Shown: piece by piece, positions 21,901 through 30,214 of the stretch
Layout of the letters: each line of letters opens with the position of its first letter
How positions within the stretch are numbered: the stretch's first letter is position 1
Assembly (NCBI RefSeq): GCF_964340395.1
Contig: NC_135552.1
Span: 10,648,194 to 10,712,193, forward strand
Source of the DNA: Glandiceps talaboti
Taxonomy: Eukaryota; Hemichordata; Enteropneusta; Spengelidae
Direction: 5' to 3'
Length of the DNA stretch: 64,000 bases
Translations under genes and position numbers: made by a program
Notes under the pieces: generated by a model
Told to the model about the DNA's origin: nothing
Database searches by the model: none
Seen by the model: the letters and a program-made list of their open reading frames with translations, nothing else

Positions 21901-23322
21901 TTATTGTACGTGCAATAACAAACTTTTTACACTTTTTCCATCTTTTTGCAATGTATTGAGTTATGAACATGGACTTGGTATATATTATTTCACATTATTT
22001 TTTCAAGTAGAAAAACATAGTGAAGCTGTTTTATCAAATAAAAATCCAAAATAGATACCAAAATTTCATCCATATGACCACTTTAAATGTTTTACAGTAA
22101 TACGAGTAGATAAGGACAAACTTCAAGCTCAACTAGCTGTAACTGGAGTAATAGTTTTTCAATCACACAACCAACAATATCTGTAAAGCAGAACGCACTT
22201 CAAGGACACACTTCCCTGATAATCAACGTTCTTAAATTCTTTCCATACGAAAGCTTGTTTCTAGTCTTTTTGAAATAATAAAAGGAATTGTAGGTTTCAT
22301 TCAGGAAATCATCAATATTGCATTTTCAAACAGTCAGCACAGAATTCGGTGGCCATATAGGATTCTAAAATGACTAAATTTTGATATCATTTTGAACTTT
22401 CTTTTAAAAATTTGTACGGTGACCCAATTTTGTTATTGATTTTAACTGAGAATAGGTTGGCGTTTTCTTGAACAAAGTAACGGCAAAAGTTTACAGAATT
22501 TATTTTCGAGGCTTATTCAGATGTAATATTTACACTCTTACTACACATACATGTACAATGTACATGTATACACATACAAAACACTAAAAGCATCTAAATA
22601 ATTTGATTGATGTGTCATTTCTCATGTTGAAATTCAACTATTCTTCCACAACGATGTACACAAACGATGAGGTCAATCCTTGGAGTGTTCTCCATAGGTG
22701 TTTTTAGTAGTGCCCGACACCCCGCCACAATAGTTTGCACCCTGCTTCTATGTGTTGCAGCCAGCCTACTATCATTGGTCAACTCATGTACCCCGTTTTA
22801 TTTTCACAGTCCCTGTTGAATTCTCTTCCTTCATCTTGCTCTCTTTTTAATATCTGAACTGTCATACACCTCATAATTATTCTGTTTACCCAACAATAAT
22901 TAACTGTTGTAGTTTACATGCATCTTATTTCATTATTATCTCCCTTGACGTTGGCCAAGACGGCTACCTGTTGCATTTTCTTTGTCATCACAATTTCATT
23001 ATTATTTCACTCTATGGAGAACATATTGCTACAATCAATAAATATGTACAATGTACCGTACAATCTATTTAAGTATGCAAAGAATTAATCAACTGATGAA
23101 AAGCCATAAAATATTCAAGCTGAAATGAGTACAAAATTACAGCTTTTCTCCTGCGGTTACAACACAAAATGTACTTAGGTTTCGAAAAGCATATGTGTTG
23201 ACTTACTCAGTGAGAGTGAGATAGGCATCTACTCTGTCGTCCACCACCGATGTGCCGTCTTCTAATGTCTCCAATAATGGTGACAGCGCTGAATCAAAAC
23301 TGCCTTCAACCGCAACCATCAT
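1..23322 (-). CDS. RIF1: RIF1, replication-timing and DNA-repair factor (24 coding exons, 3' end off window)
   Basis: RIF1 is a nuclear scaffold that recruits protein phosphatase 1 to chromatin to control origin firing, and in animals acts with 53BP1 in double-strand-break repair. Coding exons, in transcript order: 23322-23207, 19796-19632, 18129-18083, 17986-17883, 17379-17285, 15967-15685, 15013-14875, 14246-14095, 13474-13351, 12833-12663, 12150-12040, 11659-11502, 10871-10788, 10291-10221, 9566-9386, 8847-8743, 8410-8261, 7853-7754, 7272-7124, 6377-6211, 5656-5408, 4981-4876, 4490-4072, 3143-1. All have GT-AG borders, and codon counts agree with every junction phase. Landmarks I remember from vertebrate RIF1 are present: LQALGFCL near residue 85, a DNFAL..DILC..KRLKLL junction, and FARCAALVATAEANLCCE. 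About 2,195 residues lie in the window; human RIF1 has about 2,470, so roughly the last 275 are missing. No frameshift or stop was seen. Identity is from family memory, not a search. Confidence 0.93.
3144..4071. other. RIF1 intron: donor duplication and plus-strand TATA-like site
   Basis: This intron carries a 51-bp copy of the exon 23 3' end (3990-4040) and, on the plus strand, a CCAAT-like ATTGGTCAAT followed by TATATAAAGG near 3295-3305. The ORFs at 3473-3893 overlap on both strands and show no family resemblance. Confidence 0.5.
3990..4040 (-). repeat. Partial duplicate of RIF1 exon 23 3' end plus donor
   Basis: It matches 4067-4117 with about three mismatches in 51 bp, 77 bp away, and includes a second donor (GTAAGG). 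Confidence 0.85.
4072..4490 (-). CDS. RIF1: RIF1 coding exon 23 (conserved EHQKEVLR motif)
   Basis: The exon is 419 nt, with acceptor TTTCAG and donor GTAAGT. It is Ser/Pro-rich with several S-P sites, then carries KKKRVLTEHQKEVLRSR and VPAMYNDLDASQDT. This basic helix followed by PAMYNDL is a conserved vertebrate RIF1 feature. The exon ends ASQSLQ plus two bases of a Gly codon. The last 46 nt and the donor are duplicated just downstream at 3990-4040. Confidence 0.91.
4876..4981 (-). CDS. RIF1: RIF1 coding exon 22
   Basis: The exon is 106 nt, with acceptor TTGCAG and donor GTAAGT. It encodes PCLRKLKEKTPINLPNF and an acidic tail, the boundary between the helical array and the disordered region. 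Confidence 0.88.
5150..5370. repeat. Degenerate tandem repeat in RIF1 intron
   Basis: About four copies of a 55-60 bp unit with a core like GATTACCATAGTAACAGTT. Copies are diverged. Confidence 0.55.
5408..5656 (-). CDS. RIF1: RIF1 coding exon 21
   Basis: The exon is 249 nt, with acceptor TTTCAG and donor GTGAGT. It encodes KLDKLWNDLLTAVESR and FKNRTLLFWNATFGNAESL, the last conserved block of the helical region (NKTLQFWNATF-type in vertebrates). Confidence 0.91.
6211..6377 (-). CDS. RIF1: RIF1 coding exon 20
   Basis: The exon is 167 nt, with acceptor TGCCAG and donor GTAAGT. It opens with a Thr-Ser alternation, then carries VLSTLFSHITMASMLFNMLQ and LFEAAAKP, matching the LFSHI..PSM segment of vertebrate RIF1. 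Confidence 0.9.
6378..7123. other. RIF1 intron without recognised features
   Basis: AT-rich intron sequence. Nothing beyond low-complexity pyrimidine runs (6421-6475) was seen. Confidence 0.6.
7124..7272 (-). CDS. RIF1: RIF1 coding exon 19
   Basis: The exon is 149 nt, with acceptor TTACAG and donor GTAAAA (weak). It begins with a basic patch, RVSPAKPSRKKYRPLGNL, followed by the helix LTQLLCKLLSSLHQF. Confidence 0.86.
7754..7853 (-). CDS. RIF1: RIF1 coding exon 18
   Basis: The exon is 100 nt, with acceptor TTTCAG and donor GTAAGT. It encodes LLHLCQAMVDCIDFSPF and a short Ser/Asn/Pro linker. It ends in a split Ser codon. Confidence 0.87.
7858..8160. repeat. Two small tandem repeats in RIF1 intron
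   Basis: Bases 7861-7931 and 7949-8021 are an approximately 88-bp period duplication (shared TTTGTGCTGGGTTTGATGG). Bases 8037-8152 carry four copies of CCCATTGGGGAC spaced about 35 bp apart. Confidence 0.7.
8261..8410 (-). CDS. RIF1: RIF1 coding exon 17 (signature exon)
   Basis: The exon is exactly 50 codons, with acceptor CCCTAG and donor GTAAGC. It encodes TWSELYHTFARC followed by AALVATAEANLCCEDL. This is nearly the same string as vertebrate RIF1 and is the strongest single piece of evidence for the gene's identity. Confidence 0.93.
8743..8847 (-). CDS. RIF1: RIF1 coding exon 16
   Basis: The exon is 105 nt, phase 0 to phase 0, with acceptor TTTCAG and donor GTAAGT. It encodes HDFSAMYLALTLPVHRIF. 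Confidence 0.88.
8848..9385. other. RIF1 intron, AT-rich
   Basis: It contains several ATGCAAAT octamer-like strings (9000-9190) in AT-rich sequence. No gene or transposon was recognised. Confidence 0.5.
9386..9566 (-). CDS. RIF1: RIF1 coding exon 15
   Basis: The exon is 181 nt, with acceptor TTCTAG and donor GTAGGT. It encodes YFCVLELFVDCG and then ENMWRIWSIVVNVLLQHV, two long helices of the HEAT array. Confidence 0.88.
9636..10040. repeat. Duplicated (GT)n block in RIF1 intron
   Basis: Two (GT)n tracts (about 9654-9708 and 9834-9940) are each followed by the same flank, TCTAAACCTATTTGG and CCAAATGTTAGGGTTA-type sequence. A unit containing the microsatellite was duplicated in tandem. Confidence 0.85.
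10040..10095 (+). mobile_element. SINE 3'-end fragment
   Basis: ACACTGAACTCATGAGGGAT and the following 30 bp match the 3' part of the tRNA-like SINE at 40920-41145, in the opposite orientation. Confidence 0.5.
10221..10291 (-). CDS. RIF1: RIF1 coding exon 14
   Basis: The exon is 71 nt. It encodes GTPALYLIQLLFHHSLL. The donor is GTTGGT (A at position 3 is missing), but it is the only one that rebuilds the Arg codon shared with exon 15. Confidence 0.82.
10292..10787. other. RIF1 intron, nothing recognised
   Basis: AT-rich unique-looking sequence with no repeats or coding signal seen. The same holds for introns 10872-11501, 11660-12039, 12151-12662, 12834-13350 and 13475-14094. Confidence 0.5.
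10788..10871 (-). CDS. RIF1: RIF1 coding exon 13
   Basis: The exon is 84 nt, phase 0 at both ends, with acceptor GTTCAG and donor GTAAGT. It encodes KLMEVVSKVPQKVL and a short loop. Confidence 0.85.
11502..11659 (-). CDS. RIF1: RIF1 coding exon 12
   Basis: The exon is 158 nt, with acceptor CCCTAG and donor GTAAGG. It encodes SQVWYIWQCLSAHMTTLLE, an amphipathic helical pair typical of the HEAT array, and ends in phase 0. Confidence 0.86.
12040..12150 (-). CDS. RIF1: RIF1 coding exon 11
   Basis: The exon is 111 nt, with acceptor TTTCAG and donor GTAAGT. It encodes a helical segment with KVAPILIHCVRDVFCN. It ends in a split Glu codon joined to 11659. Confidence 0.87.
12663..12833 (-). CDS. RIF1: RIF1 coding exon 10
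   Basis: The exon is 171 nt, with acceptor TTGTAG and donor GTAAGT. Linker residues (LGSPATPHINLPG) are followed by a helix, GIEILAHFLA. Phases close on both sides with split Gly and Asp codons. Confidence 0.87.
13351..13474 (-). CDS. RIF1: RIF1 coding exon 9
   Basis: The exon is 124 nt. It begins VCVPLLQYSLG, matching the end of the conserved HEAT block, then passes into a Ser/Pro/Thr-rich linker (PSTPVTNGPVSRLSTPN) typical of the loop between RIF1 helical sections. The donor is GTAAGT. Confidence 0.87.
14095..14246 (-). CDS. RIF1: RIF1 coding exon 8
   Basis: The exon is 152 nt. It encodes ILCNHKRLKLLLQPF and then ALAKLDAWWHLV. This continues the conserved block from exon 7 without a phase break. 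The acceptor is TTACAG and the donor GTAAAG. Confidence 0.9.
14331..14715. mobile_element. Foldback MITE, family A (palindromic)
   Basis: The left arm (from 14363, AAGGTATTTTCATAAACTTT) is repeated inverted at the right (to 14701), with imperfect arms of about 90 bp that also share TCAGAGAAACA. The left end AAAGGGGAATGTCATTC is the inverse of the right ends of relatives at 16205 and 56850. The element lacks coding capacity. Confidence 0.75.
14875..15013 (-). CDS. RIF1: RIF1 coding exon 7
   Basis: The exon is 139 nt, with acceptor TTGCAG and donor GTAAGT. It encodes PEVRCAAYQSWKHLIDNFAL, part of the best-conserved block of the Rif1_N HEAT region. It joins 14246 through a split Asp codon. Confidence 0.9.
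15365..15580. repeat. Degenerate minisatellite, about 44-bp unit
   Basis: Roughly five diverged copies of a unit resembling GATGGTTTCGATAGACCCCT, in a RIF1 intron. Confidence 0.65.
15685..15967 (-). CDS. RIF1: RIF1 coding exon 6
   Basis: The exon is 283 nt (94 codons plus one base), with acceptor ATCACAG and donor GTAAGA. It encodes paired helices including WGNLVYPMLLHSAHKIRDRA and the motif EIYVLQIWQFFVDLLGK, which corresponds to the ETYVLKLWPLFVQLLG helix of vertebrate RIF1. Confidence 0.9.
16050..16207. mobile_element. Family A foldback element, half copy
   Basis: AGAACCCAAAGTTCATGAAA and the end GGCGTTCCCCTTTA match the arms of the 14331-14715 element. Only one arm and part of the middle remain. 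Confidence 0.6.
16440..16600. repeat. Tandem duplication, about 73-bp unit x2
   Basis: AGACAATCTCAAACACAATG and its flanks occur twice in a RIF1 intron. Confidence 0.75.
17285..17379 (-). CDS. RIF1: RIF1 coding exon 5
   Basis: The exon is 95 nt, with donor GTGAGT. It encodes the HEAT-helix segment ending in AVEHEAINVIL, equivalent to the FEALNVIVRL helix of vertebrate RIF1, and joins 15967 through a split Arg codon. Confidence 0.88.
17560..17665. repeat. Short tandem repeat with ATGCAAATAAG core
   Basis: About three copies of CATTCAATATGTAAATGATNATGCAAATAAGT in a RIF1 intron. Confidence 0.65.
17883..17986 (-). CDS. RIF1: RIF1 coding exon 4
   Basis: The exon is 104 nt, with acceptor TTCCAG and donor GTAGGT. 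It encodes LCNTLLKTSDKSTCTRSLW and then CIAKQNFPEDIV, matching the conserved TRALWVISKQTFP-type segment of vertebrate RIF1. Confidence 0.88.
18083..18129 (-). CDS. RIF1: RIF1 47-nt micro-exon (inferred)
   Basis: Coding exons 2 and 4 do not join in phase directly. This 47-nt segment (1+15 codons+1) restores the frame and supplies NQIADDNHAVKSIVNC, filling a gap of about 15 residues against vertebrate RIF1. Its acceptor is ATATCAG with a weak pyrimidine tract. Its donor must be GTGTGA; a better-looking GTGAGG two bases on would break the frame. It is inferred from phase and family length. Confidence 0.65.
18130..19631. other. RIF1 intron, nothing recognised
   Basis: This 1.5 kb intron has an ORF at 18464-18805 (plus) that is Lys- and Phe-rich and matches no family I know. 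It is treated as noncoding. Confidence 0.45.
19632..19796 (-). CDS. RIF1: RIF1 coding exon 2
   Basis: The exon is 165 nt. It encodes a basic helix followed by LSQACLQALGFCLHHPDIS, the clearest N-terminal RIF1 signature in the window. The donor GTTAGT is non-canonical at position 4 but is the only site that closes the phase with the 47-nt exon at 18083-18129. Confidence 0.87.
20232..20640 (-). mobile_element. SINE with tRNA-like head and V-SINE/DeuSINE-like tail
   Basis: Read on the minus strand, a head with GGTTGCGGGTTTGAG (B-box-like, near 20565-20585) leads to a tail GAAGCACTTTGAGCACAGAG and AAAGTACTATATAAAACTCA, ending in (ATT)n at 20239-20280. The tail layout (AAGCRCTTTGAG, then RCGCTATATAAA, then ATT repeats) is that of V-SINE/DeuSINE tails copied from a partner LINE. 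A second copy of the tail lies at 33233-33355. Confidence 0.65.
20641..21732. other. RIF1 intron, AT-rich
   Basis: No gene or named repeat was seen. ORFs here are short and Lys/Tyr-rich. Confidence 0.45.
21733..22086. mobile_element. Hairpin MITE flanked by TTAA (piggyBac-like)
   Basis: Arms 21737-21875 and 21946-22082 are near-perfect inverted repeats of about 138 bp around a 70-bp loop. Both ends are flanked by TTAA (21733-21736 and 22083-22086), with termini AGTGGTCATATGGATG. The TTAA target and terminal repeats suggest non-autonomous piggyBac-type mobilisation, which is inference. Part of an arm recurs at 61554-61610. Confidence 0.75.
22087..23206. other. RIF1 intron, nothing recognised
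   Basis: AT-rich. Contains a short ACATGTACAATGTACATGT inverted string near 22550-22568. No gene seen. Confidence 0.45.
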
Positions 23323-23363
23323 CTTCAATTTACTCACAACCAAATCACCGATTGAAAATAAAG
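23207..23363 (-). CDS. RIF1: RIF1 exon with start codon (coding part 23322-23207)
   Basis: The acceptor is TTTCAG and the donor is GTAAGT. The protein begins MMVAVEGSFD and then SPLLETLEDG, which lines up with the first 25 residues of vertebrate RIF1. The first ATG is at 23322 and a second, in frame, at 23319. The frame stays open upstream to the acceptor, so the start rests on agreement with vertebrate length, not on an upstream stop. Bases 23363-23323 are taken as 5' leader. The exon ends in phase 2 and joins 19796 to rebuild an Asp codon. Confidence 0.85.
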
Positions 23364-25590
23364 CTGAAATGACAAAAAAAATAAAAAAACAATGTGTACA
23401 TGTACTATGAGACTGGTGTAATAGAAGAATACAGTACCATGCATCTCTTATCTTGCGCTCATTGTGAAGGGTATTTGACCTGTGGGGGGGTCACATCTGT
23501 TGTGAGAATGATACAGGGTCACATAATGCAAATTATAAAAAAATTAATTTTTGTCCCCCCAAAAGCAGAAAATGAACACCCAGTCAATCACTATTCATAA
23601 ATTTCTTTCGGTCATTAAATACCTACTTCAGATTAGAATTAAAATGTAGGTGTGAAATACAGTTGTCTGGCAGAGCTACAGAAAGAAGTCGGTCTAAACA
23701 AAAGAACGATCCTGTGTGATCCCCCGTGGCTCTACCGATTACACTAATGCGATGAACTAAAACATAGTCCTTTACGTATAGTGTACTGTAGATATGCAGT
23801 TGTGCCTGCAATATTGTCTCCACAGGAAATTATTGGTACACTGAAGTGTGAAGGAAAGCAGACAGCGCCCTCTCTTGACAGCAACTAAATCTACATGTAT
23901 ACATTATAAATGAAAATGTTTTTCAGATGAATAATTGTCATTAATTCTGTTTGACTCGCTTGACTTTTGTTGTGCAAACAAATTAACAATCATTTCATTC
24001 CTACCTTAAACATAATGGGAGCTGCAAAATATTGAAAAATTTTCGTCAATATGATGCATTTTAAAAAAAAAAATTCAAATGTGTATACCATATCAACAGC
24101 ACACAGCCTTGGAGTGTAACAACCACCAGCTGTTACCAACACTATCCAATGTACATTGTAACCAAGCAATACAATCCACCTTCATCTACATTCAGCTATA
24201 CAACTTTTTTTTTTTCACACTGTCACAAATTCCTACATTTGAGTATTTTTTTATATCCATGCCAGGCTTCCAATTAATTCAGGGTAACATCTTTCCAGGC
24301 AAACAAACTGGAACCGCCTATTTAGATTTAAGTAAGGAAACCTGACACCCTATCTTGACACAAAACAAAAACTGAATGGTGTCTGTCTATAATTTTGTCT
24401 ATAAAGCTAGGCGGCCTTATAGTGTTCTCATCTTTACCCTTGGATGCATTTGCCAGAACTCTTTAGTTTTGTTTATTACACATTATTATTTATTACATAT
24501 TTCAGGGTCTGCAGTTTCAAAACAGGTGAAACCCTGTTAATTGATATAATTCATGAAGTGTTATACAGATACCCTCATTTACTTGACAGCATATTTTAAT
24601 TTCAACACAAGCAATCATTTTTTTTATGTACTTCCAATTTTTAAAATTACTTTTACTAGTAAACCTAGCAGCATTCTCCCCACTATGGAGGCAGCACGGT
24701 GCAAACAACATCCTTGTCAGCCGGGCCACCTTGCTTGACAGATTTCTGCCATATGTTTCAAAAGGGTTCTACCATCCTTGGACTTTAGTAATCTTTTAAA
24801 CGACTATAATGTAATGATTTATACTTTCACCTCGAGAAGAATGCCTTATACAATACAAATGACACGTGTATGCATTAAAAAATAAAATTTAATATATATC
24901 AGAGTATGTGCTAATGTTGAAGATATGCATATTACGTTTTTATGCACTTCTTTTTGTAAATTATTCTGCAAATTAGTTGTCATTCTTGCAATCTACCCTC
25001 AGTCACTTGGGAGAACACTGCCTAGATTATAGAGGAGTTCCATTTTAATTTGATTAATTAACTGATAAGATATAAGTTGTGCCATGACAATGGAAGGCCT
25101 GGGGTGCATTTGATTATGCGACACAGGTTGCCCCGAGTTGCGTTCGATTAATACATGGCGTCACACTCGGGGTGCCCCAAGTCGACTCTCCTCATGGAGC
25201 AGGGCAGCTTGGGGATTGACCTGACCTGACCTGACTTGACCCAAGAGGCGGACAACATGTGATTGGTCATTGTTATCAAAATAACCTGGCATAGTATGCC
25301 ATGCATTGTGCCATAATATTGTTTAGCATGTACAAAAACATGTAAGAACCTGGGTAAATTTAGTGACCTGAAAACATGGGTAGCTTTTTCACCTCCAACC
25401 AACCAACCATAGCTAAAAACTGTCTGTCACCTGATGCTAATCTCTATGCATGGTTACATGCCTTATGAAGATCCATGCGGTGCACTGACCCCACCCTCAA
25501 TTCATGAATTGTGTGCATGTTTATGACTATCTCTGTAATGACCTGGATGTGACCCCAACCTCAATTCATGATGGTTGGCATCCCAATAAT
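23364..25590. other. RIF1 first intron, 5' part
   Basis: Mostly unrecognised AT-rich sequence. At 25218-25243 lies a short TGACC pentamer run. Bases 25470-25575 hold two copies of a string like GACCCCAACCTCAATTCATGA. Confidence 0.45.
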
Positions 25591-25593
25591 GGA

Positions 25594-25929
25594 TAAGGCC
25601 AAAAAAAGTAAACAATTGTTTCTGGTCAGGACATTTTGTTTAAAGTGAGTGCAACGGCACGATTTTTTAATTTTTTTTAATCTCAACAAACCTGTCACTC
25701 AATCTACTATTTATGGCAGTTACTGTTCTTTTTGTTTAGTACTTTAGAGCAAGTGTCTGTGTTTGTTCACGATTGACTGCAGTTGTCTTCACTGAAGTAG
25801 ATAGGGTTATTTTTGTGTTTCCCCTCGGATCTGCTGACTGCATGGCTGGACAGACATGAAAAGACCGATGCGAGGGTATTTAAGTGATGCACACACTGAC
25901 CAGAAACAATTTTCCTTTTTTGGCCTAAT
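25594..25929. mobile_element. Foldback element with AAGGCCAAAAAA termini
   Basis: The left arm AGGCCAAAAAAAGTAAACAA with TTGTTTCTGGTCAG is inverted at the right end (25898-25928). A single related arm lies at 32226-32262. Confidence 0.6.
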
Positions 25930-26921
25930 GCAATGCATGTGTACGGAATTAAAAGAAGTGATTAACAGATACGTGTACGGAGAACAAATTCCATTTGGAC
26001 AGCTGTACTTAATTCTATGATTCTCATGAACTGACCAACTCTACACTTCTTCAATTTGGTGAAATAGAAAAAAGGTGCTACAATGAGAAATTGAGTTGGC
26101 AATAAGCCTCGAAAATAAATACTGTAAACTTTTGCAAATTAAGTATGGGTGCCCTTACAGCACATTCCTTCTTAGCTTCACAGTTGCCATGATTATCCTA
26201 AGCGATGAAAGACAATGTAATGATTTATGACAAAAAAATCAGACCTTTCTGTACACTGTAGATAATAAAAAACTTTAACTACCCATGAGAGACTATAATA
26301 AGTTAACCTACATGTGTACAAACATAACCAAAAGCAGGTCGAGGACAAGAAATTAATCCTCTTTCTACCAGGGGAGTACTTTTTGTGCTCAAAAAATCAA
26401 CAAATTGGACAAAACAGGATTAACTTCTAGTCTTGCTTCCTGTGTGGATAGAATGTACATACTCAACTTTTAAGTATCTACCCATTCAGGGTTGTCAACA
26501 CTTCACGAACACATTGCGCTAGTCTATTACCTAACACAAACTCTGTACGCTATGTAAGTTTTCAGTTCTTTGTTTACAAAAAAATATGTAAAATGCACAT
26601 ATCTCAGATCTCTATTCATATTGTTGTGGAAGGCAGGCTTTATTTTAACAAATGTATTCCAAGTCCACTTTATAAAGTTTGTATTAATGAGTGTACTTTG
26701 TACATGTACCACACCACAGCAGCAATCTAGGCACATTCGTAAGTGGTTTTGGCTTACTAAGAAAAACACAAACTATAACTACTGTTGTTTGATGTGATAA
26801 ATTGTAAGATTATACAAGTATAGACTATGCATGTATAGGTATCTAAAAAAACTATTTGTTTTATGTAAATTAAGATGATTAACTTCATCTTTGCGAAATT
26901 CATTTCAGATACATGTAAATC

Positions 26922-27290
26922 TAGTCTTGGTTACCCAGACTCTCTCACTGCTGGGGCTCTTCTATGAGACCACCAAGACGAGAATCTGGGGAATCCACAT
27001 TCCACCTACCCTGTTGCAAAAGTCACACAGCACATTTCTTCCTTGTCATGAAAAATGGGCTCATGGGGCCTGTTTGTAGTAATTAAGATGTGTCAATCGC
27101 TTGAAAAGTTATAAACTGTTGCAAAGGTACCTAAATCGTTCAGCCTGCAAGGTTTGATGTGAAGTATTCCCCAGCATGCACTGCTCTACTAGCTAGTTCC
27201 TGAGTTAGGATTAGGTTCCCCAGACTCTCGCTTGGGGAGGTCTTGTAGGCAGAGCCCCCAGTGGGGAGAGTCTGGGTAACCAAGACTAAC
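26922..27290. mobile_element. hAT-like MITE with 8-bp target duplication
   Basis: Inverted arms of about 75 bp begin TAGTCTTGGTTACCCAGACT and end with its complement. The direct repeat TGTAAATC flanks it (26914-26921 and 27291-27298). An 8-bp duplication and TAG-type termini point to the hAT superfamily. It carries no ORF for a transposase. Confidence 0.78.
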
Positions 27291-27324
27291 TGTAAATCAA
27301 GACAAATCTCTTCAGTAGCATAAT

Positions 27325-27695
27325 CTGTTTTAATGTTGTTACATTTTGTCTGTGTTTACTATACACCATGCTTTCCATAGCATGATGTAATGTTGTTACA
27401 TTATGTGTTGTCTATGTGTTTACTACACTGTATACACCATGCTTTCCATAACATGATGTAATGTTGTTACATTACGTCTATGTGTTTACTATACACCATG
27501 CTTTCCACATAGCATGATGTAATGTTACAGTATGTCTGTGTTTACTATACCATGCTTTCCATAGCATGATTTAATGTTGTTACATTATGTATGTGTTTAC
27601 TATATACCATGCTTTCCATAGCATGATGTAATGTTGTTACATTATGTCTGTGTGTTTACTATGCACCATGCTTTCCATAGCATGATGGAAGGTAA
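27325..27695. repeat. Tandem repeat, about 57-60 bp unit, 6-7 copies
   Basis: The unit is like TTTACTATACACCATGCTTT then CCATAGCATGATGTAATGTTG. Copies vary by small indels. It adjoins the MITE at 26922-27290. Confidence 0.85.
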
Positions 27696-27699
27696 TAAA

Positions 27700-30214
27700 G
27701 CATTACTATTATTATCATAAATGTATCATGTAAATAATCTTAAACAGGACATTCTGTTTCATTGACAATGGTAATGCCTGTGTTATCAATGTACAAATGT
27801 AATTGTATTGGTTTTGGCAAAAATGTTTTGAGAGTAACAACATGCAGTACAGAGAACATGTTCTATTTGATAAATAGAAATTAATCACAAACCTGTGTTT
27901 CTCTTACTAAAGAGCTGTTTAGCTGGCAATAGTGTACCTACAAAGCCAATATGACTTGCCACCACACACAGCAACTACTCATGATGGCCCACCAAAATTT
28001 TTGCCTCTATCTCTTACTGTGTGGTGGCTCACAAGAAAACCTACTTTCTGTCATTTCAACTGAGCTCGCAACAAAAATTGTTGTTGTCCATTCGAGGACA
28101 CACTGCCTGATAATCTCATTATATGGCCACAATTTGCAGTCACTTGCCCTGTCTGATCAGTGATAACAGACATGGGGAAGTCAGAGAATACATCTCCTGA
28201 ATTCATCATATCAAAACTTTACACTTTTAATGCAAACAAAAACTATCAATGTAATCATCATGACCCACTTGCAAAGTAATGTGTCATACGACAATGGAAA
28301 CTGGGCTTCCGGCTAACTAGGATACACGACAGACTTTTTAAAAACTATTGTTGCGACATGCTGATGTTCAAATCCTCTTTCTCCCTAGAAGCATTTGTTT
28401 GTACACAACTAAGTACAAGTTGGAAGAAAAAGGATAAAGCTATTGAAAGGATGTCGGTTTAATTTAAAAACAGCATTTCTGATGACTGCATGATCTTGCA
28501 GTGTACATTTGGGGACTTTGTATTTTCACCATTTTGAATACAGGGTGATTATATCCTCACAACAGAGGCACTGCTATCACCCACTTGTTAATATTTGCCA
28601 CATCAAACAACAACAATTTTAATTTGTGGCTATCTCAGTAAACAGAAAGCTCGGTTTCCAGTCCACTACATCACGAAATGTTTGTTCTTATCCCCAGACT
28701 GTTTCCTTCTAACCTTTGACCCTGTATGTGTAGTGGCCTAGTTACATTTTGTAGTAACATATCGATCAATAAAACTTTACTATTATAACCACTGCATGCC
28801 ATTTAGGAAAATGCTAGCCCTAAACCTGATTACCTGGCTTGACAATGTCTTCCATCAGTATACTGAACCAAATACCCAAATCTGTGGGCTGGGAAACAGC
28901 CTAAATGCTGGATTAGGAGAATAAGTGAAATAAGAGAAATGTAAGAAACAGCAATCCCTAGCAATACATTACTACTGACTTTTAATATACACTGTACTAT
29001 TACCAGCTATCAGTGTCTCATATTTTTTTTGTTTTGAACTTTGAGTACTGACCTGAAAACAGTAGGCTTACTTTAACAATGTGTATGTATATTCAAACTA
29101 GGACATTGGGGATAGGATTAGACCCCCTAGCATGAAACTTTTGTATTGCTTTCCATGAGTGGACAAAATATACACACATACATTGCACATGTCACTGTTT
29201 TGTCTCCAGATATTACATGTTTGTGGGTCTGAAACTATCTGAGGTCAAATAAATGTATTTCTAAGTATATATAACTAAACCTAAATCCTAACTTGGGTGC
29301 AATAGCGTACTTATTGTGATGCACTATATGGTTGGGTCATTCTTGCCACAATGTACATGTACACTATATGCATCTGCAATAACGAGCATTATTTTTTGTT
29401 TAGAGCTTTTTACAAAACTTCCAGAGTTTGCACTCAACTTTAATTTTGAGCGCAAACACCTGAGGGTTAAAAAGCAAAATTGCACAGGCATCAACCGAAG
29501 CATCTTTTATGGCACTTGATATTTCGAAGTATCAATTTGCCTCTGGTTTACTACATCATGTAATTACTGTAGCCTCTATGTGTAATATAACATTTGTGTG
29601 ATTGTGAGGTCTACACAATGCAGCTACATGTATCACTGTATGTACTGTTTACAGCAGCAGGATGTCAAACAAAATGATTCTAATTTCAACATAACAGAAA
29701 AAATATCTATGCACTATGATATTTTCATCAACATGCATCGTGAAAAGCATTAATTTCCACATGACCTTGTTTCCAAGGTGTGTAACAGCTATATTTGTAT
29801 AGACCGTATGTTTGTCCCGGTAAGGAACCAGGGAAGTACGCTTACCCTGAAAATACAATGTAAAATTCACACCAATGAAGTCCATGACAATAAAGATTAT
29901 GAAGAACGCCAAGCAACCTGAACATCACAATACTTTTTATAAGTGGGTTTGTCAAATGTTACTAATATTAGCAGAACCATTCAATTCATTTGTTTGGCAG
30001 TCATAAAGTGAATGGTTGTATAGCAAAAAGCTGCTAGCTATGTTGTCTATACAAGTATGTGTATATACCACGATAAAGAAAGGGTGGTAAACCTGTTCAC
30101 TCTTTGACGTATTAATAAATACTACAATGCCCTTAAACTAACCCCCAAAATTATGCACCACCACTACACAGCTGGTCAGCCATTTTGGATCATCACTCAG
30201 AATTCAGAACTTAC
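27700..30214. other. RIF1 first intron, 3.0 kb next to exon 1
   Basis: AT-rich with scattered ACATGTACAT strings. No coding or transposon signal was recognised. Confidence 0.45.
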
